Positions 34,801 through 47,579 of a stretch of 64,000 bases of DNA are shown here, one piece after another. Below the pieces are notes generated by a model that ran no database searches, was not told where the DNA came from, and saw only the letters and a list, made by a program, of their open reading frames with translations. The stretch is taken from assembly GCA_030407005.1 (NCBI GenBank), contig JAUDYN010000002.1, forward strand, positions 2,666,001 to 2,730,000. Direction: 5' to 3'. The DNA is from Desarmillaria ectypa (taxonomy: Eukaryota > Basidiomycota > Agaricomycetes > Agaricales > Physalacriaceae). Numbering within the stretch: the first letter of the stretch is position 1; the number at the start of each line of letters is the position of its first letter. The translations under genes were made by a program, and so were the position numbers.

Positions 34801-36342
34801 GCACTAGCACCCTTGTGCAACAATACCCCGCGCAGCTCATAAATACCGCCATCGTGATCATCGTGCGTCGCACTCTTCCGCAAGTCGGCATTTCCTATGA
34901 ACCTATTCATGTTGAGGACACTAGGAAATATGATGGTGTTTTTGGACTTCTTTCTCTCCATGGTGGATACATCGTAAACGAAACGCAGCAGGGAAAAATG
35001 AAGAACAGGCGGCAATTCACGCAATTCAACATAGCGTGTAGCGTCATGGTGACCATCACACTGACAACAGAAGTATCTATGACTTAATGAGCTCATCTTC
35101 AGGATACATCACAGATAAAAGACATTACTTGTTATCTCCGGTTAATTTCTCTGGTTGCAGGGTTGCCGCAATGCAATCGCCAAGTTTTGCGTTGTTCTAT
35201 GCGCCTGTGTTCCAGTAGAGAGTGGCAAGATAGTACTAGACACACACCTTAAAACTGATCTCAATTTCCAAAAAGTCTGACGACCGTTCAGACTTGTAAC
35301 CACAGGTATCACATAGAGTGCCATAGACCTGTTTTCCTTGAAACTGCAGCAATCAACGAGCAGTTACATTATCCAGGTAGAGATTTTGCACACTTGATCG
35401 GTGAGAAGTGACCGTAGCGAGGGACTGGTTTGTTTCTTGAATTCTGCATCGAGGTGGGACATAAAGAGCTTAGAGAATTCTTGGGCGTCTTGCTGTTCTG
35501 ATGTTCGCAGTTGCAGACTCTCTACAAGTTTTATGGGGTTGAAGACGGTCTGAGTACTCTCTTGTAGGGCGGCGAATGTTACTTGCAGTTGAAATATGGG
35601 GGATTCCTATGGGGCTTGTTCAACCAAGTCGTATAATAGGGAGCCGCGATTGCTACCTTGAACTTCTCCTTAGAGCCTTCTGCGAGTCGGCACTCGTATA
35701 CGCCTTTTCGAAAAGCCAGATCCCGAAACCATACTTGGAGCGAGGCATTCGCGTAGCAGGTCGCTCCAAGATTCTAAGGTACTACATGAGAATGCCATTC
35801 AGTACGGGGACTAAGCAACAATTTCACTTTCAGTCCCACAGGGATATCTGGATCTCGACTGTGGAGTAAAGGGTCGTCGCCGATGTTGGCAGCCTTGAGA
35901 AATGCCTCCCTAGCGCGATCTATTACGATGACATCCACCGTTCGCGCCCACAGCAATACACAGACTCACCTTCATCCTCCCATAGTTCTTGACCAAGATA
36001 ATTCAGGCAGTTGGGGTTGTATTTGCAAGACTGCTTGCTACATGTAAACTGCTCGTCATCGGAAATGATGATGACGCCGTCCTCTGCGTCATCAGGTGCT
36101 GGAAGTGAAGGCCGACGGTAGCCTGGTGCGTATCTATTCCGACAAAATGAGCAATCATTTCTTCGAGAGAGTCCACAGGTCGCGAGAAGGTGTTCTTGGG
36201 TAATCTCTGAGGATGTCGCCACCTCGGAGCCCACCCAAGCCCATGGTGTCGTCATATTTCCTGGAAGCATGTTTCTCTTGAGTAACTGTCCTGGAGCAAG
36301 GCCATTAGGCGACGAGGCGCGTAGTTTGCGTTTTGGTGGCAT
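31871..36342 (-). CDS. USP48-type ubiquitin carboxyl-terminal hydrolase
   Basis: A large many-exon deubiquitinase. The N-terminus (MPPKRKLRASSPNG) precedes a short Cys-containing region. The USP core has the Cys box GLKNLGATCYANASLQVWF, then QQDAQEFSKLFMSHLDAEF, a zinc-ribbon CDTCGYKSE / CCQCDGHHD, and the His box GASAYHGHYEAQV, ending in the core end SSKDAYMLIYARR. DUSP-like domains follow (MEPCAVCEAF; ILPTHFLRSWRRWL), then a ubiquitin-like domain (VTISKSTTVKDIKVMLQEKF). The last part is a RanBP2-type zinc finger (CGTCTLLNDSDALTCTMC). Order and motifs match USP48 up to the ubiquitin-like domain. The catalytic Cys and His are intact, so it should be active. Gene limits are clear. Some inner exon borders between 32.5 and 34.4 kb are not settled. 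Confidence 0.9.
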
Positions 36343-36828
36343 GAGTGGACGTTGGAGGTAGTGATAAAGTAAAAGGGTCGACAAGCGAGGACAAACTTTT
36401 CTTTACTACTCCCATGACATCTGTCCCCATCTGGCGGCGATAGCCACGATTTTACTACGGTGCTCGCGTCTCTTTAGATATCATGTTAGGTTACTAGTAT
36501 TGTTGAATATTTGAAGCAAGTGCCGGAAACGTAAAGAGCGGTATGGGGTATAGGTAGATGAACTTCAATAATCCCATATGTTGCATATCCCAATAATTAC
36601 AACACTTACTTATTGAGTTATTTGACAATCCAGCAAGATGAAGGCTAAATATCGTACATACATGTTACAGGCGGGCCGTCGCATACCCGGCAAACTGCTC
36701 TCTTTACTGCTTCCATGTTGGATCCACCTTTCTGGTTGCGCAAGCTGACAGCTATAAAATCGCGTCTGTTTCCTGGTGGTGATGCCAACTTGACTCGACT
36801 AAGGAGGAGGCAGGCTCTCTTCGCTGCT
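36343..36828. other. Divergent promoter region (USP48-like / GAA1)
   Basis: A 486-base spacer between a minus-strand and a plus-strand start codon. The open frame from 36715 runs into GAA1, so an upstream start for GAA1 at 36715 cannot be excluded. No other gene is seen. Confidence 0.5.
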
Positions 36829-39136
36829 ATGAGTCGCAGGTTACCCCTTCTCCGGTGCGTCATCATGAATCGCAGGAAAAGAACGACTTTGATATCCGAT
36901 GTCAGGATTCTCCTTTTCGTCACTGGATATCTTTGGATGGTTGCAATACCTGCTTTGCCTGGTCGTGGAACGTACATTGACGAGAATGCGCTGCTACCCG
37001 GCCAGGTACATACGTTGTTCTACCAAGGCGCCCGCGTCGACTCATTGACACCATTCTAGGTCAACACAAACTGGAATTGGCCCGAAGTTCATGCAGCTGA
37101 TCGCTACCTGGGTCGCATAGAAAGACTGCGAGATGGCAATGCCACGAGTGAGCAGTGAGATGAGTCCGTTATCGTCTAGTGCTACCTTTTCACATTCACC
37201 AACCCAGGCGCGCGCAATATTTTGTGGAGGAATTCAAGAGACTGGGGATAGCTGCATCAACACAGAATTACACGTTTTCGACTGTGTTTGGTGTATGTCT
37301 GGCGCTCATCATGCTTCATGGGAGTCTGACCATTTCACGGTAGGAGTCGAGCGGAACCAATGCCTATGCCATAATGTCTGCCCCACGTTCTCCAGGGGTC
37401 GAGGCCATGGTCATCAGTGCCTCTTGGCTCAGTCGCACTGGTGAGGGTGATGGATCCCTAAACCTGCGCGGTGTATCTACTGTTTTGGCACTCGCTGGGT
37501 TCTTGCGCCGTGCGTCTTACACGACTCTGTGCCGTTGCGCTTGATTCTGATGGGTTGCCATTAATCCACAGAATATTCATTCTGGGCCAAAGACTTGATT
37601 TTTGTGATAAGTGATGACTATCTTGAAGGAATGCAGGCTTGGATAAGCGCTTACCATGGCGTTTCTCAGTCAAGTGAGGTCCTGTCCCATATTATTGTTT
37701 AATGATCTAATTCCATTCTCGCAGACTTGCATACCAATGATCTAGATCTATCCTCTGGTGTAATATGGACAGCCCTCAATATCGATTACCCAGGCCATTC
37801 GTTCTCTCATCTGGGTATCTTCCACGGTGTGTATGATGTTTTGGTTCATTCGACTGCACAGTGCATTAATGTGGTTTGGAATAGAGGGTCTCAATGGTCG
37901 ACTCCCTAACCAAGATCTTCTCAATTCTTTCAAACGTATCTCAAAATATTCTGGTGGCGTTCCTGTCATTCTTTACGACTACATGGATCATCAAGAATTC
38001 CCCGATCAATACGATTTGTTGCCCTCATGGATTCCTGCTTCAGTACGGCAACACCAGGGCGTGAAGGGATATTTGTATCGTTTCAAAAATGTATTGCGCC
38101 ATGGAAGATATCAAGCGCGCGGAATGGGTAGTGGCGTACATGCACTCTTTCATCAGTAAGATTTTTCCCCCCAGTCACGTGGACCGCCAACCGATGCATC
38201 TCAGATTTCGCATTGATGCCTTCACCATATTTGCCCTCCCTGCAACTGGGCCTCATGGTTTCCATGCAATTGGACGGTACGTAGCTAACGCCGATTTTTG
38301 TTTCGCTACTAAAGATATTCTTGTAAAGTATCATTGAATCCACGCTGAGAACTACGAATAACCTATTGGAACGCTTACACGCGTCCTTTTTCTTTTATAT
38401 CATGAGTGACCCTGATCACTTCCTCAAGATTGGTCTCTATCTTCCTAGTGCAATTCTTATTAGTGTTGCCATGATGTTCACCGGCCTAAGTCTATGGGTT
38501 GAAGCGGGCTGGACAGCATCAGAAGATGAGAAGTCAATTGACAAGAAATGGACGAGGAGGAAGCGACCTGTTCTTCACGTACTTGCAATCATGATATCGG
38601 CGCATCTCTTAGGCGCCACGATGTTTTTTCTGGTAAATACCAAGCTATTTTTCAGGAGTTGGGTCGGTCTTTCTCATAATGGTTTGAAACTCAATGTGAC
38701 TGATGTTCCTCGACAGATTTGCCCCGTAGCCGTCATGGTCATGACGGCAATCCTACCAATATATACTATGTTTATTCCTACAGCTTCCCCGTCAGATGCA
38801 TCGTTGTGTGTCGTGCTAAAAGCGTTAAATCTCTGTTTCGCTTCCACCGTCATTTCCATTACGGCGGTACTGAACTTTTCCTTCGCTGCCTCAATGGCTA
38901 TCCTTCTAGGCATTCCGCTTTCAATATCCCCTGCGTCATCTCGGAGAACGAAACCAAAAATCGTTTATTACATCGCTTATGCTTTCTTCGGCTTGGGTTG
39001 GTTGGTTCTCTGTCCGGAAGGAGTTCGCAAGGCGGTCTGGGAATGGGAAACCCTAGGAGTGTGGTTCGGGCCTTTCCTCAGTATAGTAATCACCCCATTG
39101 GTCCTCCAAGCCGGTGTAGTGTGCATATTAGCATGA
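36829..39136 (+). CDS. GAA1: GPI transamidase subunit Gaa1
   Basis: An ER membrane protein of the GPI transamidase complex, which joins GPI anchors to proteins. The start has a first membrane segment (DVRILLFVTGYLWMVAIPAL) followed by GRGTYIDENALLPGQV, a strong family marker. The lumenal domain is related to M28-type amidases: TNAYAIMSAPRSPGVEAMV, RTGEGDGSLNLRGVS, WAKDLIFVISDD, MGSGVHALFHQFRIDAFTI and LLERLHASFFFYIM. The C-terminal half (from about 38400) is several hydrophobic segments, as expected. The first ATG is uncertain: MSRRLPLLRC (36829), a Met 12 codons later, or 36715. About ten exons. Confidence 0.92.
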
Positions 39137-39190
39137 TTTGATATACCATGACTCATTGGCTAGCACACAAATTATGGGAGGCGTTACGTC

Positions 39191-40418
39191 TCAGTACAAA
39201 TCATACAAGAAAGGTACTTTGGACATGTACAACACGGCGCCACCAACAGCAAGACCAAACCACAACCAGGTGTAAGAATCAAACCTAGGTTTAGCCCTAG
39301 TTTTCGATGATCGCCTGAGATTGAAACGCGGAGCTGACGACATCAGAGAGTGCTTCCGTCGTGAAGTGGGCACGACGGAATCAGGCGATGGGAACGCTAG
39401 CGAAATAATGCGGTCCGCGTGTGAAACTAATGAAGGATAAGAGCTTTTGAGAAGTTCCTTCAAAAGGGCATCAGGGAAAGGCGTTTGTGTCAGAATCCAA
39501 ATATGTGCAGCAAACAAGACATCCAGGGTTGTGGGACTGTCTTCCGGGTCAGTGGACCAAGTTACGACACAAAATGATTATCAAGTACCTATCGGCGTAG
39601 AAATATGCCTTCGTATCCAGCAACCGGCAATATGTGTCAAAGATGACGCGCGCCTTCTCCGCAACCTTCGGTGCGTCATTCAGGTCGATGTTTGATGGAA
39701 CGAGAGGGTTGACATACCTTTTCGCGTTCGAAAACGCGAAGGAAGCGATCCTTGTACTTTTCCGGCTGTTTGGCCTCAGGCTTGGAGCGTTCTATGAAGG
39801 ATTTCTTTTCTAGTTCTGAGCCTGGCAATATCCAGAGATCTGAGGTCTCCAGCCGCTTCCGGTACACTTCACGGATTCTGAGCGGCACATAGTATCGCTG
39901 AGGTATGGGATACATTTTTGCCAGGGCTGGGTACACCAGCTCGTTCCAATTCGCGTGCTGAGCGTAAAAGACGTGCGACTGAGAAATCCTTAGTTCGGCC
40001 TTAGCACTTCGAAGAAGAGATACACACCACCAAGTCTCCAACGCTACACACACAGTGCTCATACCACGCAACACTCTGGGCTTTTGTGGATGCCGTCAAC
40101 GATGCAGTGATGCATAAGCTTTTCTCATGCAGCCCCGTAATGTACTTCATTATAGCCGACAGTGTCGACACGACGTGTTGTTGGTGGGAAATAAAGGGTA
40201 GAGTTCCTTAGAGAAAAATGATTATTGATTGAATGTTACTGAGCCTGTAGCACTAACCTACCAGTCGGTGACAGCTCCGGATTCGTGCACTCAACAACGG
40301 AGAATTTTCCAGGAATGGAGAGCTGCAAAAAGATGACCGCCGCAAGACACATGGGTTCGAATGAATGGAGACCCCATTGTCCAGGCCAAATGTAAAGTAC
40401 GATTTCCGAGTCGGTCAT
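39191..40418 (-). CDS. SAM37: Sam37/metaxin-like mitochondrial outer-membrane protein
   Basis: The start MTDSEIVLYIWPGQWGLHSF followed by EPMCLAAVIFLQLS has the glutathione-transferase-like N-domain seen in Sam37 and metaxins (acidic start, WP, thioredoxin-like order). The middle contains HANWNELVYPALAKMYPIPQRYYVP, and the C-terminal helical domain has YCRLLDTKAYFYADR and SPTTLDVLFAAHIWI. The last 25 residues form a single membrane anchor (YTWLWFGLAVGGAVLYMS). In the family this subunit of the SAM complex helps release beta-barrel proteins into the outer membrane. Four or five exons. The second exon, around 40080-40200, was placed by frame only. Confidence 0.85.
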
Positions 40419-40895
40419 AGCCAGTGAGGGCGCTGGAAAACATGCACTACGCGACAACCATTGTTTGCGCAGCCCATGTAAACAAACTCGCGGCCAGATT
40501 TGGCAATCACCTCTTTGACTGCGGCCCCCATCGTGCATCCGGCAACGCGCATCAGTTACAACGCGCGATTTCTAGAGGTATTTTATCTTTTCTCGTAAAA
40601 TTCCGCGAAACTATGACATTTCATGCTGTTGGTGCCTCCATGTGGTCCCGTTCCGAGTTAACCGACGGTCCGGCAGCTCTGGACACCAGAGCACTTGTTT
40701 AGCCGACAAATGCCTAGATGGTAGCTCTGGAGAAAGTTCGGTTTCTTACAGCATTCTTTTGTCTTCGTGGGTAGTGTGCGTCGGTGCATCCGATGACCAT
40801 TCGAACAGAAGTTGCTGGCAGTCATATGAAGTCGCACAGTTTTTCCTGGGACATAAATTGTTCCAGGTCTACTGTTAATCTGTTTCTCAGCAACG
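40419..40895. other. Divergent promoter region (SAM37 / PL1 lyase)
   Basis: A 477-base spacer between start codons on opposite strands. It contains short frames but no gene. The right part would carry the regulation of the secreted lyase. No clear TATA box was recognised. Confidence 0.5.
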
Positions 40896-42755
40896 ATGAA
40901 TCTGTCTGTGGTTTTCACCTTCTTAGCTCTAGTGGTAACCGGAGTATATTCCATTCCTGCATTTCCTGGTGCGGAAGGTATGCATGTTTCCTCCCTACAA
41001 CGTCCGTATCCATGATGCACTCCAAACAGGATTTGGCGCGCAAGCGACCGGCGGCCGAGGGGGTAGTGTCTACATTGTAACAAACTTAAACGACTCTGGT
41101 GAAGGCAGCCTCCGTGATGCCGTATCAGAGTCGAATCGAGTGCGTGTTCCTGAAAGCCTACTAGTGCCATCTAAGTTACCCCACAGATTGTCGTGTTTGC
41201 GGTCGGTGGCCTCATCACAATCAATAACCGCATCATCGTTTCCAGCCACGTTACTATTGCCGGACAGACAGCACCTGGTACGTCTCATGAATTACAAGTA
41301 CATTGTCGTGCCGCTAAATCATCATGCCCTCCAAAGGAGAAGGAATTACGGTATACGGAAATGGCATTAGCTACTCGTCGGCATCAAATACAATAACCCG
41401 GTACATCCGATTTCGCATGGGCACTTCGGGTACGCTTGAATATTTTTCAATAAATGATGTATCTAGCATTCGGTCCCGCAGGCGACTCCGGCAAGGACGC
41501 CATAACCATAGCCAACGGCGAAAACATGATTTTCGATCACGTCAGTGTCTCCTGGGGCCGAGATGAAACGTTCTCTATCAACGGCGACGTAACCAATGTC
41601 ACGATTTCTGATAGTATCATCGCGCAAGGCCTGGAGACACATTCCTGCGGCGGTCTGATTCAGACAGACGGAGGTGTCAGTATTCTCCGCTCGCTGTACA
41701 TTGATAATCAGACGCGGAACCCAAAAGTGAAGGGCGTCAATGACTTTGTCAATAACGTCGTAAGTATCCCGAAGCCCGAGCTCGTTCATTTGGTCGCCTT
41801 GTCTTGTTCTGATCGATAACGCGTTGCACAGGTGTACAATTGGGGTGGCGGTGGCGGTACGGGTTTCCACCCGATACCAAACTTTGATGCTGGCTGACAG
41901 TTACTTATTAAAGGCTACATTGCTGGAGGCTCGGCCGGTCAATCATACGCGAATATCGTCGGAAATGTTTTTATCAGGTCTGACGCGTGAGCTCCTCACA
42001 TTCCCGCTCATCATTCTTGTCGTGTAGTGGACCATCAACATCTGTGCATCCTTGTATGTTTACTTCATTTATGGCCTGCTGACTCCTGAAATGTACCTTC
42101 CCAGTCACTCGCGGTAACAAGAACTTCCACGCGTATGTATCTGACAACTATTACGACCCCGACCAGGTCAGTATTCTGTCAATCCTTGACTGCAGCGCGC
42201 CTAGACCCATTCTAATGTAGGATGGCACTTCGAACGGCTGGGTTCTGTCAGCGACCACTGACAACTATTCCGACATCGACTTCCAAACATCCCGGTACAA
42301 CTATCCGACTGTCGTTACCCTACTCAGTTCTTCTCAGGTTCTGGCTTCTGTCAGAGCCTCCGTTGGCGCAAGCAAAGTTAGAGATCGCGTTGATACATAC
42401 CTGATTGAGACGGAACTTGCGTCATTGGGCACCCAGGGTGCGCTGATATCAGATCCAACGGCCTCACCGATCAATGGTCCGGGGCCTATTGACGGAGGAA
42501 CGGTAGGTCCTTGGGAATGTGTGGGAGACATGCCTAACCGTCTGACCTCCCTATTCCAGGCGCTGACGGATTCGGATGGCGATGGCATTCCGGATGTTTA
42601 TGAGTCTGCCTTTGGTACAAACCCCAATGTCGCTGATTCTACGACCATCACATCTAACGGTTATACCAGTAAGTTTTATGCCGCTTCTCAGAAAGATGCA
42701 CAAAGCACCTATCGATGTTGCAGATATTGAGAATTACTTCAATTCTTTGGTGTAA
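40896..42755 (+). CDS. Secreted polysaccharide lyase family 1 (pectate-lyase-like)
   Basis: A signal peptide ([19 protein letters not shown]) precedes [17 protein letters not shown], the standard start of a parallel beta-helix lyase. Helix features follow: [60 protein letters not shown] (calcium-site region) and [15 protein letters not shown]. The C-terminal part has [19 protein letters not shown], a calcium-binding repeat like thrombospondin type-3 or dockerin loops, and ends [10 protein letters not shown]. It should cut pectin or related uronans outside the cell, fitting a plant-litter or plant-associated fungus. About nine exons. The first intron ends at 41030 and the final one (donor in GYT-N) was needed to reach the stop at 42753-42755. 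Confidence 0.88.
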
Positions 42756-43037
42756 TAATCAAAAGATGTATATTGAAGTAAATAGTTAGGTGACATAGTT
42801 GACGGATCGAAAGCAGTAGAAGCATATAGCCAGTATATAACAGGTGACAACGACAACGGGATAAAGCAAGGTTAAGCAGGTAGTAAGGAGGAGAGCAGAG
42901 ACAACAGATAGCAGAAACGATAGCGAGAAAAGTAATCACAAATATCCGGTGTATGTTATTGAAGCAATTATGAGAGTAAGCGCTGATATTGATACACGGT
43001 CCATTGCCCCGGGGATTGTTCCCTAGTTATGTTTGTT

Positions 43038-44340
43038 CTAGTCATTATTATTGACGTCGGGTCGATTATCCTCGGTTCCTTGGTTTTGAGGCTGTAGCGG
43101 TGTCTTGCTGGTTCTAATCATTCCTTGACCTGGTAATCCAGTCGGCATATAGGGGCCTGGCCTCATACTGACTGCTCTACGTGTATCTGCAGTCGGCATA
43201 CGATTACCGCTCTGTACAGGTCATTAATGGAGGCATCACAATGTAAAAGATGTTAACTTACACTATATAAACTTGCCTTGACTGAAGACGATCTGCTTGA
43301 AGACGATTGCCCTGTCGATGACGATGCCGGGGTAGCCGGTCCAGACGGTATCGTGGGTGAAGGTGCGGGAGTGATAAATGGGGGCGGAGAGGTGGCAAAT
43401 CCTAGACTTGTGACTGGTGCACTAGCAATCCGACGGTTAGGCGCTCCGGCATGACTACTTGAGCTAGCTTGGGGACTTGGAGTCGAAATGGGCGACGGTT
43501 CGCTCTCGGGCATGATGCCTTGAGTGCGCAAGAACTCTGTCGTGACAATTCAGCATCTATCGGCATAATTGACAAAATGGGATTATTACCTCGCGACCTG
43601 TATCGGAATACAAAGGTCACATAGGTGCTCGGCGTTTTGGCAGTGGAACCTGGCTGGAATGGTCGAACCATCCAGGTGTAGCCAAGCTGCTCGAAGGACG
43701 GAACTTCGTCACCGAACCTATACAACTTTATTTGAGAAACGAAGGAAACGAGAGTGTCGAGCATGAGCGTACCCAACACGGTGGTTGCCAGGTCGTAACA
43801 CACCCTGGCTTGAGGCTGACAGCGATAGATGAGGATCCGGCGGTCGAGTGGAGACGCGATTTACTCTCTTGATGCGCAAAGTAACCATTCCAGCATCTCT
43901 CGAGGAGGCTCCAGAAGATGACTTGCCTACAAAGACGCCTGTAAATAAAGGTCCGAGGACGCAAATTAGTACTCACTTGCTTCCTCCTCAGTTATCTGTT
44001 GGAAAACGAAAGGCCTCTCGGTCGTCTTGGATGTTCTAACTCCAGATCTATAAGCAGTTCCATTGCCGTGTAGGAATCTCCCGGGTACGGTAAGTCCGTC
44101 GAGAGTTATGAAGGAGCATGTATCAATCTTGCCGTTATGGTCTTGCCAGTACACTGCAAAGGCCTATAGCAGAAGGTAAGAAATTTGAGCACAAAATATA
44201 CACTCAATACTCTCCTGGCCATTCTCACTTGGAATCCAACACGATACGCGGTGATTAGTCGCGTCGACCGCCACCAAATATTCTGGAAGTGGCTTGCCGT
44301 TTGCCACGATCCACGCTGAGAAACCACGATGAGTAAGCAT
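43038..44340 (-). CDS. DUF7918-type protein, Agaricomycete family
   Basis: The start MLTHRGFSAWIVANGKPLPE followed by YLVAVDATNHRVSCWIPSENGQ, then FAVYWQDHNGKIDTCSFITLDG and PGRFLHGNGTAYRSGVRTSK with ERPFVFQQI, is the pattern of a large Agaricomycete family. I know it as DUF7918 and know no function for it. The middle includes DAGMVTLRIKRVNRV and FGDEVPSFEQLGYTW. The C-terminus is Ser/Pro-rich and disordered (SSSSRSSSVKAS) and ends in NNND at 43038-43040. There is no signal peptide. The junction around 43740-43800 is ambiguous. The gene is convergent with the PL1 lyase and divergent from POP4 (206 bases between ATGs). Confidence 0.78.
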
Positions 44341-44546
44341 CACCAGGAGAATGACATTCAAAATATGAAGAGAAAGAGGGTAAGGTCGCCACGAACGGGA
44401 CAGGAGATGAGGGAGTGGAAGTAGTCGGGAGTAAATTCCAACTTTTTGTTCGATCGCGGTGCGTTTCGGCACGTGATGCTGGATGTCCTCTTTTGGGACA
44501 AATACAATCAATTTTCAAATTGTCTTTTGTTTCCCCCTCGTTCATT

Positions 44547-45582
44547 ATGGCAGAATCATCAAAACGTAGCATTGACCTCTACAAGGATCTTGCGTCTTCC
44601 ACAAAGGTGATTGTAATTTCTTGTTTGAATGACCTTCGTACTGAGATCTGGTTAGAACACCCGGCTCAAGCTTTCAAGCGCATCCCCTTTCACGCCTACT
44701 TTTATCACTTCCAGTGTGCCACAATCTTCAGATCCAGTCGACATATACGCTACCAGAGTACACGGACGTAAGGTGGTACTTGAAAATCCAGTCAAGGAAA
44801 GCCGGGAAAAGAAAGACCGTCTCGAGCGAAAGGCGAAACGTAAGGCTCACAAGGAACAAAAACGCCTTGGCGTGGTAGGAAGACGGGAAGCAAGAGAGAA
44901 GGCCATGTGGAGGCTAGATGAGCATCAGGCCAAGTGAGTGCATTGTCGGATTATTTCTCGCCTCTTATCTGTTCCACCAGATTCAATATTTTCTTACCTT
45001 TGCATCATCTCTGGATGGGATATATGTCGGAACTTCTTGGGCTCAACCGAACATCCGCATATACTGGTATTCCAACAACGAAGGACATGCCGTCCACTGG
45101 ATCCATGCATGCTAAACTTCTGAAGGCAGATTTGAATGGGTCTCTTGTATCAGGTGCGTCCATTTGTCTCCGTAGTGTTGTACTAGACTCATGACTTTTC
45201 AAAGTGCGACGTAGCAAGAATCCATCCTTGCTCGCTTTATCGGGTATTGTAATTCACGAATCCGAAAATGCCTTCAAAGTTATCACCAAAGAAGACCAAG
45301 TCAAACGTTCGTTGCGAGTGCTGTCTGACTCTGCCTTGTTCTGATTATCTTCTAGTCATACCGAAAGCGAATGCAGTATTTGTCTTTGCAGTTCCTCTAT
45401 TCTCTACACTTCCATCGAATTACGACCCTTCGGCGCTCCTCATTCCTTCGTCAGAGGAGTCGAAAGACACGGTGTTGGATCGACCACACATCGAGTTTGA
45501 ACTTTACGGGAACCAATTCAGATTCCGCTCTGCTGATCGTGCAGGTCGCAAATTCAAGCACAAAGAGACCATAGAGCTTTAA
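44547..45582 (+). CDS. POP4: RNase P/MRP subunit Pop4 (Rpp29)
   Basis: An RNA-binding subunit of RNase P and MRP, acting in tRNA 5' processing and rRNA maturation. Family sequence: LENPVKESREKKDRLERKAK, LGVVGRREAREKAMWRLDEHQAK, FNIFLPLHHLWMGYMSELLG, MHAKLLKADLNGSLVS, KNPSLLALSGIVIHESENAF, VITKEDQVK, VIPKANAVFVFAVPLF and YGNQFRFRSADRAGRKFKHK ending TIEL. This is the Sm-like barrel of Rpp29. The first intron is uncertain: the simple donor at 44607 puts the next exon out of frame, while a donor near 44651 (phase 2) restores it. The start is MAESSKRSIDLYKDLA. Confidence 0.92.
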
Positions 45583-46266
45583 CTTTGACGCCCGGCAACA
45601 ATGAACTGTCACTACCAGCAGGAGCCCATGGGCAGGATTGTGTCCATCACAAGCTCAAGAACATCGATGATCTCTCGGCCTCTTTCACCGCTGTTATGTA
45701 CTTTGAAGAAAGGACTTTATTGCCACGGCTGCAGTTGAACGTTCTCTGTAGTATGCATGGTTTTGCCGCGAGTGGGTTCTAGTTACCCTCAGGCCTCAGG
45801 TGTGGTAAGAAGTCCTCTTATTTCTCAGTAGGGTCAGCTGGCATGGACCAAGGTTATTGGCAGAACATAACTAGAACGAAATTGTAGGTATTAATGTCGG
45901 TGTAGGCAAAGTGGAGGACCTTTTAGAAGTCAAGGCTCTATGGCAGACGGCGCTGCCAAGCACGCATAAACACTACTATAAAAACTTTTTTCCAACTTTT
46001 CTACTCTTTCACCGCAACCTTTTAGACAGTGCCCGCTCTGCGAAATTTCGCACGCAGACTGAGGCGATTAGGTGTAGCGTAGACGAAAGCCGGTTGGGTA
46101 AAAGAGCTTGCTAGCCTGTTTAGTGGTGCCGTGAGCGTCAGACCTTTCCTACATGTATCATTTGCAATATACACGTCTTTCTACAGTACTATATCTTCAG
46201 GGCATCTTTATATCGAGGAGGCCTCCATTGTCTTTTCCCCACTTCCTTCCACCATCTTTCTTGTCA
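45583..46266. other. Intergenic between POP4 and the AP endonuclease
   Basis: Nearly 700 bases between two plus-strand genes. It should hold the POP4 3' end and the endonuclease promoter. A 65-codon frame right after the POP4 stop (45585-45782) has no family signal. C/T-rich tracts occur near 46190-46260, just before the next ATG. Confidence 0.5.
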
Positions 46267-47579
46267 ATGCTACCGAAACGCGCTGGCACGTCGAAACGCA
46301 AGGCTACGGACAGCGATGGCGACGCGACGAGCATAAAAAAAGTCAGGGTCGACTTCCCAGTCGAAGGAGCACAGCCGACCAACAAGGTCCTACCTGTGAA
46401 TATCTCATTCCCGCCGCGAAAAGGGCTGAGGATCGCGGCGTGGAATGTTTGTGGACTGGCAGCGAGTCAAAAGAAAGTGAGTCAATCATTCGTCGGATTG
46501 ACCTGATCTCATTCTTGAAGGGGTTTAAATTCTACGTCGAGGCTGAGGATCCCGACGTCCTTGTGTTGACTGAAACCAAGGTAAGCGATGGCGTTTGTTT
46601 GTCCTTTTCGTTCTCACTTCTGTCTAGGTCAACGACGAGTCTGTTGACCCCGCACTGAAAAGAAGGTTTCCTCATTCCTACTGGTCAATCTCTTCAAAAA
46701 AGACGTATTGTATGTATGCTGTCCAGCCTTTGAAATTCAGTGCTGAGGGACCAATGCTACAGCTGGGACCGCCGTTCTATCAAAGCACAAGGCTCTGTCT
46801 GTTGACAAAACCCTCCCAGGACATCCTGATCCAGATCTCATCAAAGGACGCATCATCACCCTTGAATTCGAGAGTTGTTACCTCGTCGCGACCTATGTTC
46901 CCAATGCTGGCACCGAACTCAAGGTGTGTTCGCATCCTCTCATTGACCTATAACAAAGTCAAACCCTCTCAGACTCTGGGTGTTAAAAACGAATGGAACG
47001 TCCATTTCACGCGATACATCCGGGACCTCGACAAGAAAAAACCTGTCATCTGGACGGGGGACCTTAACGTTGCACCGACGGAAATAGGCTCGTGGTCTAC
47101 TCATCCCCCAGCACGCTCTCCTTAACCTCCAGCAGATCTTTGTAACGCGAAAAGGAACTGGAACAAAACTGCAGGGTATACTGAGGCTGAAACGACAGCG
47201 TACAAAGAAATCCTTTCGCCTCCGGAAGGCTCGTCAGATGCAGAACATAAATTTGTTGATGTCTGGAGGAAACTGCATCCCGAAGATAAGCATTATACCT
47301 ATTTCTCCTATCGGTTCAACTGTAGAGCTAAAGGTATCGGTTGGCGATTGGATATGTGTACGATTTTATTTGCCATCTTTGCGCATTTTATTCACAGAAA
47401 TCTATCTAGTCGTTTTGAGTGAAAGAATGGTCGATCGTGTCCAGATGGTAAAAATATTCCATTATCACCAATAACACTCGCGTATAACTGAGTCATGAAC
47501 CTAGTGCGAAATCCGAAGCGAGATATACGGCGCATCAGACCACTGTCCTTTGACTTTGGAAATAGAGGGAGAACTATAA
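46267..47579 (+). CDS. AP endonuclease, exonuclease III type
   Basis: A DNA-repair enzyme that nicks 5' of abasic sites in base excision repair. MLPKRAGTSKRKATDSDGD is a basic, nuclear-type leader. The EEP fold follows: RIAAWNVCGLAASQKKG, PDVLVLTETKVND, YWSISSKKTYSGTAVLSK, GRIITLEFESCYLVATYVPN, KPVIWTGDLNVAPTEIDL, NWNKTAGYTEAE, FVDVWRKLHPE, YTYFSYRFNCRAKGIGWRLD and the end YGASDHCPLTLEI. The catalytic Glu (TETK), GDLN and the SDH motif are all present. Length and ending resemble human APE1 and not the longer Apn2 with its zinc finger. About seven exons. Confidence 0.93.

Noticed and set aside
46131..46658. 175-codon frame overlapping the AP endonuclease start
   Set aside because: It is in a different frame from the clear ExoIII-type exons and contains no conserved block.
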